Origin: Planctomycetia bacterium
GTDB lineage: Bacteria > Planctomycetota > Planctomycetia > Gemmatales > Gemmataceae
Assembly: GCA_005808665.1 (NCBI GenBank)
Contig: SYLG01000112.1
Location: 1 to 35,835 of the forward strand
DNA length: 35,835 nt
Direction: 5' to 3'
Position 1 is the stretch's first letter, and each line of letters starts with the position of its first letter. Positions 24,145-32,594 of the stretch are shown here, piece after piece. Below the pieces are notes generated by a model, which was given only the letters and a program-made list of their open reading frames with translations, was not told where the DNA came from and ran no database searches. The position numbers and the translations under genes were made by a program.

Positions 24145-25998
24145 TTATTGGGTCCCTCGATCCAAAGCCCGCTTAAACACCTCATCAAGGGTAATGACCG
24201 GAAGGCCCTCGGCCTTTAGGCGAGCCAAAAGCCTTTCCATTCCCTCGGGCGTAGCACCCAAACCATGTTCTATATGATAGATCTCCATTGTTGGTGAAAT
24301 CCGTTTCTCCCTTATCCCGGCATGGCGAAGCCGGTACAAAAAATCGGTATCCAGATTCAGCGAAAAGACCGGTTCCTCACTATGTCCACCTACCCGGAAA
24401 AAATCGTCCCGATCCACCAAAGTAAAGTCTCCACAGTTGTTCATGTGGACCGCCTCGGGCATGGCGGGAGGTAATTCGGCCGCTTCGGTTCTCCTTAACT
24501 CGCCACGCAAATAGGCACGAATATTTTTTAGCAAGGTAATTGGCCGCAAACCGAACAACCCATTGCCTAAAAGGTGAAAAAGCGAGGCCCCTTTTTCAGG
24601 ATTCCATTTGCCACCCAAAAGGGAGAAATTCAACACCCGATCATCCCTTGGGTCTTGTGTTTGGCGATACCCGGTGGGACTTGGAATAAGGCTTATTTTC
24701 GCCCAATCACGGCCTAACCGAGGGACATAAATCGACAACCGCCTCCTTCCGGCAATGGCAAAACTTCCCCATTTCCCAACGGAGTCATCCATGATGCTTA
24801 ACCAAAAAGCAACCATTCCTGTACCGGGTCCTGGCCCAATGTCCAATTGAAGGCTTCCTCCCCTGCTTCCCTTGGGAAAAGGTATTTCCAAACCGGATTG
24901 CCTTCCTGCCCAGCGAAAGGGAGTACCTTCAGGGGTTTTTTCGATCGGGTGCCAATCCCCGCGAAAAACCACATCCTCGATGATCTCAGGATCTTCATTA
25001 ATGGTTGCCCATTCCGTTTGCAGCCACGAATCCAAGGGACCCACCCCAGCAATAATCTGGTAAAGTGCCCAAGGGAGCACCAACGGGGTTGCCCGGGTGG
25101 GCAGGTTTCCCTTGGCGTTAAAGCGAATGGTTGGATCGCCCTTGCTTAAGGATTGTTTAATAAAGATCCGGGTCCGTTCCGAAAAAGTAACCGTTCCTGA
25201 TCTTTCCAATCCATTTGGTCCATGGATTTCCAATTGAAGGTGGCAAGGCTCAGGCCCCACTCCCGGCCCGGGGCCGACATCGAGCACGATTCCCTGGGCC
25301 AGGACTTGGGAATCCACATGGAGGAACGATTCGGTGGCGGATAAAACTTTTGCATTGGCTGGGTTCAGGCAGGCGGTAAAGTTCCGGCCAAGGTTAACCC
25401 CTAATACCTTGACAATACCGGGTTCCAAACGAAATCCGGTTTCAGTGACAGGGTAGGTTCCCACAAGTCCGTTATGGCGAATCTGATGCGTTTTTGCCCA
25501 TTGCAAAATGGATTCTGGCCCATCCTCCTTGGGGAAATCCGCCGCAATGTCCAGTCGATCGGTCCGATAATAAACCCCTTTTTCGGTGGGAATATTGGCT
25601 AAAAATTTTGCCATGTTGACTGAAAGGAGGATGTCAATGTTTGTAAATAAAAAATGCCTTCCCAATGCCATTCTGGCACCCCTGTTTTTGGCAATCATCT
25701 GAAATAGGGCAAGCTTCTCCGCATGGGGAAAGGTATTGTGGGTATAAGGTGGCACCTGAACAATGTTCACGGTCAAGTGAGGATTTGGGGCAGGGAGGTT
25801 TAACACCTCCGCCAAACAAGGACGATTGGGGGGAGGGTTCCATTCCACAAGAACCAATTCCCACCTTGGTTTTAAGTGGGCCGCATGGAAGGCAAGATTA
25901 TCTATCATTGCCTGCAACCGATCCAGAGGCCGATCCCCATGGTCATCGTTACGCGATGTAATGATAATGCTCAGGTCAACGGCTGGGTCAGGCAACAA
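24145..25998 (-). CDS. Split GT-A glycosyltransferase-like protein with beta-rich insert (paralogue A)
   Basis: The product (617 aa) is a diverged paralogue of the neighbouring 627-aa protein. N-half landmarks are IIITSRNDDHGD (11-22), LVEWNPPPNRP (50-60), QMIAKNRGAR (100-109) and TNIDIL (119-124). C-half landmarks are NNCGDFTLVDRDDF (520-533), NLDTDFLYRL (548-557, Asn replacing the His of its paralogue) and YHIEH (574-578). The middle, about 190-510, is beta-rich and itself repeated: LDVGPGPG (239-246) and LDIGPGPG (385-392) head similar stretches. GDWHPIE and PFRWAG (347-365) mark a second element shared with the paralogue. The start is probably TTG 25998 or the adjacent TTG 25995; no in-frame ATG fits. 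It follows the NUDIX gene by 12 bases, in the nucleotide-sugar operon. Donor and acceptor are unknown. Confidence 0.7.
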   Translation of the reverse strand: MLPDPAVDLSIIITSRNDDHGDRPLDRLQAMIDNLAFHAAHLKPRWELVLVEWNPPPNRPCLAEVLNLPAPNPHLTVNIVQVPPYTHNTFPHAEKLALFQMIAKNRGARMALGRHFLFTNIDILLSVNMAKFLANIPTEKGVYYRTDRLDIAADFPKEDGPESILQWAKTHQIRHNGLVGTYPVTETGFRLEPGIVKVLGVNLGRNFTACLNPANAKVLSATESFLHVDSQVLAQGIVLDVGPGPGVGPEPCHLQLEIHGPNGLERSGTVTFSERTRIFIKQSLSKGDPTIRFNAKGNLPTRATPLVLPWALYQIIAGVGPLDSWLQTEWATINEDPEIIEDVVFRGDWHPIEKTPEGTPFRWAGRQSGLEIPFPKGSRGGSLQLDIGPGPGTGMVAFWLSIMDDSVGKWGSFAIAGRRRLSIYVPRLGRDWAKISLIPSPTGYRQTQDPRDDRVLNFSLLGGKWNPEKGASLFHLLGNGLFGLRPITLLKNIRAYLRGELRRTEAAELPPAMPEAVHMNNCGDFTLVDRDDFFRVGGHSEEPVFSLNLDTDFLYRLRHAGIREKRISPTMEIYHIEHGLGATPEGMERLLARLKAEGLPVITLDEVFKRALDRGTQ

Positions 25999-26010
25999 GG
26001 GGGAGTACTC

Positions 26011-26568
26011 TTAGGAATCTGCCAGGACCTCAGGATCAAGCGCCATTACCAATGCTATGGTTGCTGCGCCTGGCAAACCCTGGTATTCACCCTTTAAAAG
26101 CCCTTCACGGATCTTTTTGGGGGGAATGGTGACAACCGACAAACATTCGTGTGGATCGGGATCAAACGGAGCAAATACGACATCACGGGCAGTAAAAAGG
26201 TGCATCGCCCCGCAGCCACGGTTGGCATCAATGGAATATCGACCCAACGATTTCCAAACCCCATCAATGAATCCTGTTTCTTCGGCGAGTTCCCTTTTCG
26301 CTGCCTCAAGGGGAGATTCCCCCGGATCGACAATTCCCCCCGGAGCCCAAAGAGATTGGGCTTTGAGGCCTGGGCGCCAAGCGTCAACCATGACGATGGA
26401 TCCGGTCGTTGTCCGGGCCAATACCATGACAAAGTCCGGAAAATCCACATGCCAAAAATCATGAAGCCGCCTTCCTGTGGGTAATAGATATTCCACTTGG
26501 CGGACCGTTAGCCATGGGGGGCAATCAAGGACCACCCGCTCGGCCTCAACAATCCATGGGGTATTCAT
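26011..26568 (-). CDS. NUDIX hydrolase
   Basis: The protein (185 aa) carries a complete Nudix box, GGIVDPGESPLEAAKRELAE followed by ETGF, with the expected catalytic glutamates. It resembles the ADP-ribose/nucleotide-sugar pyrophosphatase branch more than the MutT branch. ATG 26568 is chosen because it falls ten bases after the stop of the sugar dehydrogenase and gives the family-like start; a longer frame only reads into that gene. It sits between the nucleotide-sugar dehydrogenase and the first split glycosyltransferase. A role in hydrolysing excess nucleotide sugars or acting as a sugar-nucleotide housekeeper fits the context but is inferred. Confidence 0.88.
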   Translation of the reverse strand: MNTPWIVEAERVVLDCPPWLTVRQVEYLLPTGRRLHDFWHVDFPDFVMVLARTTTGSIVMVDAWRPGLKAQSLWAPGGIVDPGESPLEAAKRELAEETGFIDGVWKSLGRYSIDANRGCGAMHLFTARDVVFAPFDPDPHECLSVVTIPPKKIREGLLKGEYQGLPGAATIALVMALDPEVLADS

Positions 26569-26578
26569 GGGGCGACTT

Positions 26579-27952
26579 TCAGGATACCTTAAACGGTTGG
26601 ACCAAGGGTGGGGAAAAAGACTTGTTGGCAACTTTTTGGACATCCCCTGTTCCAAGGGCAATGACTTTTGCAACATCCGCAAAATCAGATAATTTGTTCA
26701 GCCTCCAACAATCCAAAATCACCTTTGGCCGTTTGGATTCGCACAACACCTCGCGGGGGAGGTTGCCATATTCCGCACAAGGAAGGGCAACAATGATTAT
26801 GTCCGATCGCTTGCAACATTCCTCAACCGAATCGGTAAACTCAATGTCCTGATTCATTGACATGACTGCAGGAATCCTGGCGTGAAAATCGTGGGCAATG
26901 ACCGGGAGGCCTCGCTCGGCAAGAGCGTCCGCCAAGGCAATTCCGAACGATTTTTCCACGACATTAGTGCCCGGTTTGTAGGCGAGCCCGAGGATGCCGA
27001 CAGTCAATCCACGGGGATCAAGGTTGTTAATAATGGTCAGCACCCGATCAAGTTGGGAATTGTTTATCTTGTCAGTAGCTTCTGGAAGTGCCATTTCTTT
27101 ACCCAGGTCCATTCCCAATCGGGCAAGGGCGCGATTGTCACGGGGAAAGCATGGTCCTCCGAAGGAAACCGATCCCCGAAAGTATTTGGCTCCAATGCGA
27201 CTATCATGCCCCAGTGCCTTGGTCACATCATCGACATTGCCTTCAGGGAAATTTTCACAGATGGAAGCGATCATATTCGCAAAAGAGATCTTCATAGTTA
27301 CAAAACTGTTCAGGGAAATCTTGGTTATCTCCGCGTTAACAATTGCCATTCGGGAAATGCCAGGGTTGCTTTGATGGAGCGTCTGGTAAAAATCGGCCAG
27401 CAATTTGCCGCTTGCCGAATCAGACTCTCCGATCAATACCAGATCGGGGTGCAGAAAATCGCGAATACAAGTGCCAAGCGCAATGAATTCGGGGGAATAA
27501 CAGACACCGATATTGCTGCCTACTTTCTGGCCCGATGCACTTTCCAACGCCTTGATGAAAACCGCATCGGTGTCCCCGGGCATTACCGTACTGGTAAGGA
27601 CCACAAGGTGTGGATCGGTACGGCCCAATAGTGCAAAGCCGATTTCCCTTGCGGCGGCTTCCGCATATTTCATCGAAAAGGAACCGTTTTTTTCGCTTGG
27701 AGTGGGAACAATGACAAAAGAAATGCGACTGTTTTGTACAGCCTCGGCGAGGTTCGATGTGGCCCTTAACCGCCCACCTGTTTGAAGGAGCAGTTCTTTT
27801 AATCCCGGCTCAAATACAGGGGGTTCAAGGCGATTGATTTTCTCCACCGTGGCAGGAACCATGTCCACACCGATGGTGTTATGGCCCAGGGAGGCAAAGA
27901 TCGCCGCCATGGGAGAACCGAGTTTACCCAAACCAATGACGGCAACATCCAT
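26579..27952 (-). CDS. UDP-glucose/GDP-mannose dehydrogenase family protein
   Basis: The protein (457 aa) belongs to the family that oxidises a nucleotide-sugar C6 alcohol to a uronic acid in two NAD+-dependent steps. The Rossmann motif GLGKLG (7-12) is followed by VDMVPATVEKIN. The catalytic cysteine is Cys268 in SFGGPCFPRDNRAL, and the lysine-containing KISLNSFVTMKISFANMI helix is present. Either UDP-glucose or GDP-mannose may be the substrate; the sequence does not settle it. ATG 27952 is preceded by GGAG. It lies 55 bases after gmd and ten before the NUDIX gene, so the three form an operon. The product would feed the neighbouring glycosyltransferases. Confidence 0.92.
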   Translation of the reverse strand: MDVAVIGLGKLGSPMAAIFASLGHNTIGVDMVPATVEKINRLEPPVFEPGLKELLLQTGGRLRATSNLAEAVQNSRISFVIVPTPSEKNGSFSMKYAEAAAREIGFALLGRTDPHLVVLTSTVMPGDTDAVFIKALESASGQKVGSNIGVCYSPEFIALGTCIRDFLHPDLVLIGESDSASGKLLADFYQTLHQSNPGISRMAIVNAEITKISLNSFVTMKISFANMIASICENFPEGNVDDVTKALGHDSRIGAKYFRGSVSFGGPCFPRDNRALARLGMDLGKEMALPEATDKINNSQLDRVLTIINNLDPRGLTVGILGLAYKPGTNVVEKSFGIALADALAERGLPVIAHDFHARIPAVMSMNQDIEFTDSVEECCKRSDIIIVALPCAEYGNLPREVLCESKRPKVILDCWRLNKLSDFADVAKVIALGTGDVQKVANKSFSPPLVQPFKVS

Positions 27953-28007
27953 GCTGCGTCTCCAAAGTGCCAGATAAAAACGGATTGAAACCTGAAAAAA
28001 AAGGCGA

Positions 28008-29003
28008 TTAGGCTGCTCGACGAATGGGACCCAAGGCGGTTAATCGCTTGAGATCGGCATCCACCATCATTTTAATCAAACCGGAAAAGTCCACTTCCGG
28101 CATCCAACCTAGCTTGTTTTTTGCGTGATTTGGGTTGGAAAGCAACAAATCCACCTCGGCCCGTCGATAGAAGGCGGGGTCCACAACGACATACCTTTCC
28201 CAGTCGAGACCGACATGACCAAACGCAAGCTCACAAAACTCCTGAACGCTGTGGGTTTCCCCGGTTCCGATGACGAAATCCTCGGCCTGGTCTTGCTGGA
28301 GCATAAGCCACATTGCCCGGACATAATCCCCGGCAAATCCCCAGTCACGACGAGCCTCCAGATTGCCAAGTCTCAATTCTTTGGCTTGTCCTAATTTAAT
28401 CCGGGCAACCGCATCGGTGATTTTGCGGGTTACAAACTCGATTCCCCGGCGGGGGGATTCGTGGTTAAACAGAATTCCCGAACAGGCATACATGTCGTAG
28501 CTTTCGCGGTAGTTCATGGTGATGTAATGGCCATAGGCCTTGGCCACAGCATAGGGAGAACGCGGGTGGAACCGGGTCGTTTCACTCTGGGGGGTTTCCA
28601 CCACTTTGCCATACATTTCGCTGGAACTTGCCTGGTAAAAACGGGCTTGGGGACAAGTGAGACGCATCGCATCCAAAACCCGGGTTACCCCCAAACCGGT
28701 TACCTCACCGGTTAGGAGAGGCTGACCAAAAGAGGTTGGAACAAAGGATTGGGCTGCCAAATTGTAGATTTCATCCGGTTTGTATTTGGCAAAAATTTCC
28801 ATGAACGAACTTTGGTCCAACAGGTCACCCTGGGCAAGTTCAATCCTGCTTTCTATGTGCCCAATTCGTTCCGTATTGGGGGTACTTAATCGGCGAACAA
28901 CCCCAACCACCTTATAGCCCTTTTCCAGTAACAATTCTGCCAGGTAACTTCCGTCCTGACCTGTAATACCTGTAATGACTGCCGTCTTGCCCGCCTGCGC
29001 CAT
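28008..29003 (-). CDS. gmd: GDP-mannose 4,6-dehydratase
   Basis: This extended short-chain dehydrogenase (331 aa) converts GDP-mannose to GDP-4-keto-6-deoxymannose, the precursor of GDP-fucose, GDP-rhamnose and related sugars. [16 protein letters not shown] (10-25) binds NADP. SSSEMYG (126-132) holds the catalytic Ser/Thr-equivalent and Glu, and the YxxxK motif is Tyr151-Lys155. [10 protein letters not shown] and [17 protein letters not shown] are Gmd-specific. ATG 29003 has GGAG seven bases upstream and a promoter-like pair further up. A matching 4-reductase or 3,5-epimerase is not present in the window, so the final sugar is unknown. Confidence 0.95.
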   Translation of the reverse strand: MAQAGKTAVITGITGQDGSYLAELLLEKGYKVVGVVRRLSTPNTERIGHIESRIELAQGDLLDQSSFMEIFAKYKPDEIYNLAAQSFVPTSFGQPLLTGEVTGLGVTRVLDAMRLTCPQARFYQASSSEMYGKVVETPQSETTRFHPRSPYAVAKAYGHYITMNYRESYDMYACSGILFNHESPRRGIEFVTRKITDAVARIKLGQAKELRLGNLEARRDWGFAGDYVRAMWLMLQQDQAEDFVIGTGETHSVQEFCELAFGHVGLDWERYVVVDPAFYRRAEVDLLLSNPNHAKNKLGWMPEVDFSGLIKMMVDADLKRLTALGPIRRAA

Positions 29004-29032
29004 TTTTCATCTCCGTCCTTGGAATTCCCGGG

Positions 29033-29062
29033 ATATTACCACGCTTTTGAAACCGAATGCAA
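29033..29062 (-). promoter_or_regulatory. Candidate promoter of the gmd operon
   Basis: On the minus strand TTGCAT (29057-29062) and TAATAT (29033-29038) are 18 bases apart, 30-59 bases before the gmd ATG. Both hexamers depart from consensus at two or more positions, so this is only a candidate. Confidence 0.35.
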
Positions 29063-29094
29063 GAAAGAATTTGGAATGTAGGGGATTGGGGCCA

Positions 29095-29991
29095 TTAACG
29101 ATTTTTGGCTAGCATTTCCAGGTGATGCCTGGCTTCCTCCACCCGCCTTTGATCGGTGTCGTGGGTTGTAACCTCCTTGAATAGAACAGCCGCCCTTGGT
29201 CGATCAATGTTATATTGTTCATACAGTTTCGCAGCACGCATTCTTGCCTCTGCCTGTTGGGGGTTCCACTGCACGGACCTGTCGTAATAGAGTGCAGCTC
29301 TGTTATGTTGTTTGTACGCTTTGCTTTCATAAAGCTCACCCAGCTGATATGCGGTATCGGAAATTCGGTTGCTGGTGGGGTGCGAGGTAAGGACCTGCTG
29401 AAGGAGAATTTCGGCACGCCTTTGATTGTCGATATAGTCCGTGCCCCAACCGCGGTCTTTGTAGGTCAGGGCCCGGCGGTAAATTTCGTTGGCTTCCGGA
29501 CTGTTTTGAATGGCTTGTGTTCCCAAGGATACCGGAGGCACATCCAAATCAAAGATAAAGGGTTGCTTGGCGATACGGTGGTATTGGATCAATTCATCCT
29601 CTGCCCATTTTGCCTTCTCTGTTTGATTGGTTTGCAGGCAATAGATGCGTAGGGTTTCCAAATTGCGCTGGTATTCTTTTCGGGAAATGAGCAGTTTTTC
29701 AACCATATCCGAATAGGGACCGCCGGTTGGCACAACCGGTTTGACAGAGCCCAAAGCGGGGGGCGGCGTGTTGGTTCCCAATGGTGCCGGAGAAGGGACT
29801 GGAACAGGAGCGGAACCCCCTGGCGTGGAAACGGGGGCAGGTGTCCCCACGGTCGCCCCTGGAATGGGCGCCGGTGTGGGGCTTGGAGAAGGGGCCTGGC
29901 CCAAGGCGGTGGTTGCGAAGAAAAGGCCAAGGAAGCCTCGGAGCACCCTACCTTCCAATAAACGAAACCGATTGGGGTTATTTGTATTCAT
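29095..29991 (-). CDS. Secreted TPR-repeat protein
   Basis: The protein (298 aa from ATG 29991) begins with a signal peptide: basic RFRLLEGRVLR, then the hydrophobic GFLGLFFATTALG, with probable cleavage after ALG or GQA. A Pro/Ala/Ser/Thr-rich linker of about 70 residues follows. The rest is helical with tetratricopeptide-like repeats, for example ANEIYRRALTYKD, SDTAYQLGELYESKAYKQ, and AALYYDRSVQWNPQQAEARM. GTG 30024 and ATG 30018 are alternative starts. It is probably periplasmic and may act as a scaffold for polymer export or assembly, as TPR proteins do in other polysaccharide systems. It lies 91 bases before gmd on the same strand. Confidence 0.78.
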   Translation of the reverse strand: MNTNNPNRFRLLEGRVLRGFLGLFFATTALGQAPSPSPTPAPIPGATVGTPAPVSTPGGSAPVPVPSPAPLGTNTPPPALGSVKPVVPTGGPYSDMVEKLLISRKEYQRNLETLRIYCLQTNQTEKAKWAEDELIQYHRIAKQPFIFDLDVPPVSLGTQAIQNSPEANEIYRRALTYKDRGWGTDYIDNQRRAEILLQQVLTSHPTSNRISDTAYQLGELYESKAYKQHNRAALYYDRSVQWNPQQAEARMRAAKLYEQYNIDRPRAAVLFKEVTTHDTDQRRVEEARHHLEMLAKNR

Positions 29992-30118
29992 TCCTTTGTC
30001 CCCTGAGACAGGAGGCATTTTCACCCGTATCTTCGAAAAAAATCAAGAGCCACTGGCAAAACTTCCCAACTGGCCCATCCAAATCGTCCAAAGATTGCAT
30101 TCTGAAAGGGCCAATTGA

Positions 30119-30148
30119 TTGACGGCTATGCCTCCTTTCGGTTATGAC
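30119..30148 (+). promoter_or_regulatory. Candidate promoter of the GT4 gene
   Basis: TTGACG (30119-30124) and TATGAC (30143-30148) are 18 bases apart. The implied start is near 30155, leaving a leader of about 60 bases before ATG 30217. The -10 is imperfect (4 of 6). Confidence 0.4.
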
Positions 30149-30216
30149 ACAAGTGCAGTTTCCAAGATAAAGGACCAAAGGACATGGCAGACCGCTTGGG
30201 TTAAGAAGGGGTTTTA

Positions 30217-31413
30217 ATGAAGGTTTTGGTGGGGACCCGCTGTTTGATTCAACCCAAAACAGGGATCGGGCATTATACGGAAGAAATGCTGCGTTCTTTG
30301 GGCCAGCTGGCCGATTCCCCCGAAATATTTTCCTTTCCTGGAAAGTCCCTGCTCCGATGTACTCAATTGGGCCTTGGTGCTTTGAAAACAATTTCCCATT
30401 GGGCTCACAGCATTGGGAAAACCAGGAAGGACGGGAATCGCCAAGGCCCTGGAGGGCAACCCGCTTGGTTGGAAAAAATCTACAACTACCTGCTGGAAAG
30501 GGAGTTGGCGTCCGGGAAATACGATCTTTATCATGAGCCAAACTATTTTGCCCAACCAACCGATCTTCCCACAATCGTAACGGTTTGCGATCTATCCGCC
30601 TTGTTGCACCCGGATTGGCATCCGGCAACCCGGGTTCGCCGTCACGAACAACTTTTCCAATGGCTTTTGCCAAGCGGGGCCCATTTCCTTACCATTTCCG
30701 AGTTTGTGAAAAACGAGATGGTGCAGGTTTTAGGGGTTTCCCCACAAAGGGTTCATGTGACCTGTTGCGGTGTTCGGAACCATTTTCGGCCTTTGCCGTC
30801 TGAAACCATTGATGCCGGCCTCAAACATTTGGGCCTTCCTCGTGGGTATTTTCTCCATGTTGGGACCATTGAACCCCGGAAAAACCTCCTCCTTTTGCTC
30901 CAGGCGTGGGCCGACCTTAAACCCAAATGGAAATCCAGACACCCATTAGTCCTTGTGGGAGGAATTGGCTGGGCGGACGCAAAAACCTTGGACTTGATTC
31001 AAAAGCTAAAACCTCAGGGTCTGATCCATTTAGGCTACCTGGCGGAAAGGGATTTACCCTTGGTTTATAGCGGGGCAAGGGCTTTTCTCTATCCCTCGCA
31101 TTATGAAGGGTTTGGCATGCCCCCGGTTGAAATGCTTGCTTGTGGGGGAGCGGTGCTTACCGCCCCTGCCGGAGCCGTGGAGGAGGTTACCAGCCCGGCG
31201 GCTCATGTAATAAGGTCAAACGAGGCTTCGGTTTGGCGGGATGCCATGACCTTGGTGGCTTCGGATAACGAATGGCACGACCATTTGACCAGCCGGGCGG
31301 TAGAAACGGCAAAGAGATATACTTGGAAACGATGTGCGGAACTTACTTTGTTGGGTTATCAAAAAACTTTGGGATTAGCCGATCCGCCGACCAACCGGTC
31401 GAAAGCGGCTTGA
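30217..31413 (+). CDS. Glycosyltransferase, GT4 type (GT-B fold)
   Basis: The protein (398 aa) has the two-Rossmann GT-B layout. The N-terminal half includes GTRCLIQPKTGIGHYTEEML (6-25), a typical start for GT4 enzymes. The C-terminal half has HVGTIEPRKNLLLLLQAW (214-231), LVGGIGW (246-252), HLGYLAERDLP (271-281) and the donor-binding EGFGMPPVEML (297-307) with its E...E pair. It probably transfers a sugar from a nucleotide donor to a lipid-linked or glycan acceptor at the inner face of the membrane. ATG 30217 follows AAGGGG at good spacing. It is divergent from the TPR-gmd cluster and leads toward an epimerase and a methyltransferase on the same strand. Confidence 0.93.
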   Translation: MKVLVGTRCLIQPKTGIGHYTEEMLRSLGQLADSPEIFSFPGKSLLRCTQLGLGALKTISHWAHSIGKTRKDGNRQGPGGQPAWLEKIYNYLLERELASGKYDLYHEPNYFAQPTDLPTIVTVCDLSALLHPDWHPATRVRRHEQLFQWLLPSGAHFLTISEFVKNEMVQVLGVSPQRVHVTCCGVRNHFRPLPSETIDAGLKHLGLPRGYFLHVGTIEPRKNLLLLLQAWADLKPKWKSRHPLVLVGGIGWADAKTLDLIQKLKPQGLIHLGYLAERDLPLVYSGARAFLYPSHYEGFGMPPVEMLACGGAVLTAPAGAVEEVTSPAAHVIRSNEASVWRDAMTLVASDNEWHDHLTSRAVETAKRYTWKRCAELTLLGYQKTLGLADPPTNRSKAA

Positions 31414-31423
31414 AATCGTTCCC

Positions 31424-31435
31424 CACCAATTGGTG
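31424..31435. promoter_or_regulatory. 12-bp perfect palindrome after the GT4 gene
   Basis: CACCAATTGGTG is a perfect palindrome ten bases past the GT4 stop codon, in a 125-base gap before the epimerase. No T-run follows directly. It could be a weak terminator or an operator for the downstream pair; the evidence is thin. Confidence 0.25.
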
Positions 31436-31538
31436 ATTTGGTTGGATTGTTTGAACCCATTTGTTGGGGAAAACCTCCTTTGGTCCGTATCCTATTCCAT
31501 TGGGTTAATCCAAAACAATTGCTGAGAATTGACAGCTA

Positions 31539-32573
31539 ATGGGCTTCAATGTTACCCGCCACCAGGCATTGCTTTCACCCAACCTCGCCAAATACTCAGG
31601 GCAAATTTGGGTCCTTGAGGATGGCAGGGGGGCCAAAGCGTCCATTTGGCCAGAAATCGGTTTTAACCTGATTTCTTGGACTGTGCCTGTTGCCAACACT
31701 TCCTTTGAACTAATCCACCAAGACCCCCAATTGTTCCAGGATGCCAAGGCAACCCGGTCCGGCAACCCCGTATTGTTTCCGTTCCCCAATCGGATTGTCG
31801 GGGGAAATTACAATTGGGACGGCAAAACTTATCAACTCGACCGAACCGGTGACCAAGGTGCGACGGCGATTCATGGTTTCGCCTGCAGGAACAGTTGGAA
31901 AGTCCTTGAAAGTGGAGCTACCGGGTCGAGTGCTTGGATCACCGGAGAGTTTTTGCTTTCACGCGATGCACCCAAGGACAGGAACGATTGGCCAGCGGAA
32001 GCAAGGCTTAGGCTTACCTATCGATTGCAAGGCAAACCAGGAAAAAGCTGTTTGCGTTTGGAAGCGGTTGTGGATTCCCCAGGGGGCAAAGCCCTTCCTT
32101 TTGGTTTGGGCTATCACCCCTACTTTGCGATTCCCGGGGATTCAGGAGTTGAAATCAGGGTTCCGGCCAATGCCTATTGGGAATTGGAAAGTTGCATCCC
32201 TACCGGGAGAATACTTCCTTTGGACGAAAGCAGGGATTTATCCCAATTTCGATCCTTTAACTCGGTTTATGTGGATGATGTGTTGGGAGAATTGCCAAAA
32301 ACCGCTCCATCCTCCACAGACCAAGGCCTGGAAACATTGCATTTGCGAGGCGAAATCCGCCATCCCCAAAAAGGCACCCTTGGCATTTGGTGTGATCACC
32401 ACTTTCGCGAGATTGTGGTTTATACCCCACCAAGCCGCGATTCCTTTTGCATCGAACCCTACACTTGCCCGACCAACGCCATCAATATGCCCCATTCAGG
32501 AGCAAACGATGGCTGGATCCTTCTCCCCCCGAACCAAACTTGGACTGGCACCAATGAATGGACCTTCGGTTAA
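31539..32573 (+). CDS. Aldose 1-epimerase (galactose mutarotase-like)
   Basis: The protein (344 aa) has the beta-sandwich mutarotase signature. GNPVLFPFPNRI (75-86) is followed by IHGFACRNSW (111-120) with His112. GLGYHPYFAIPG (189-200) holds His193, and FCIEPYTCPTNAIN (303-316) has the catalytic base Glu306. It interconverts alpha and beta anomers of free aldoses, or of hexose phosphates in the YeaD branch; I cannot tell which. ATG 31539 has only a weak Shine-Dalgarno. The gene precedes the methyltransferase by 21 bases, so those two are probably co-transcribed. A link to the nearby glycan genes is plausible but not required. Confidence 0.9.
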   Translation: MGFNVTRHQALLSPNLAKYSGQIWVLEDGRGAKASIWPEIGFNLISWTVPVANTSFELIHQDPQLFQDAKATRSGNPVLFPFPNRIVGGNYNWDGKTYQLDRTGDQGATAIHGFACRNSWKVLESGATGSSAWITGEFLLSRDAPKDRNDWPAEARLRLTYRLQGKPGKSCLRLEAVVDSPGGKALPFGLGYHPYFAIPGDSGVEIRVPANAYWELESCIPTGRILPLDESRDLSQFRSFNSVYVDDVLGELPKTAPSSTDQGLETLHLRGEIRHPQKGTLGIWCDHHFREIVVYTPPSRDSFCIEPYTCPTNAINMPHSGANDGWILLPPNQTWTGTNEWTFG

Positions 32574-32594
32574 CGCAAACCAAACCAATATATC

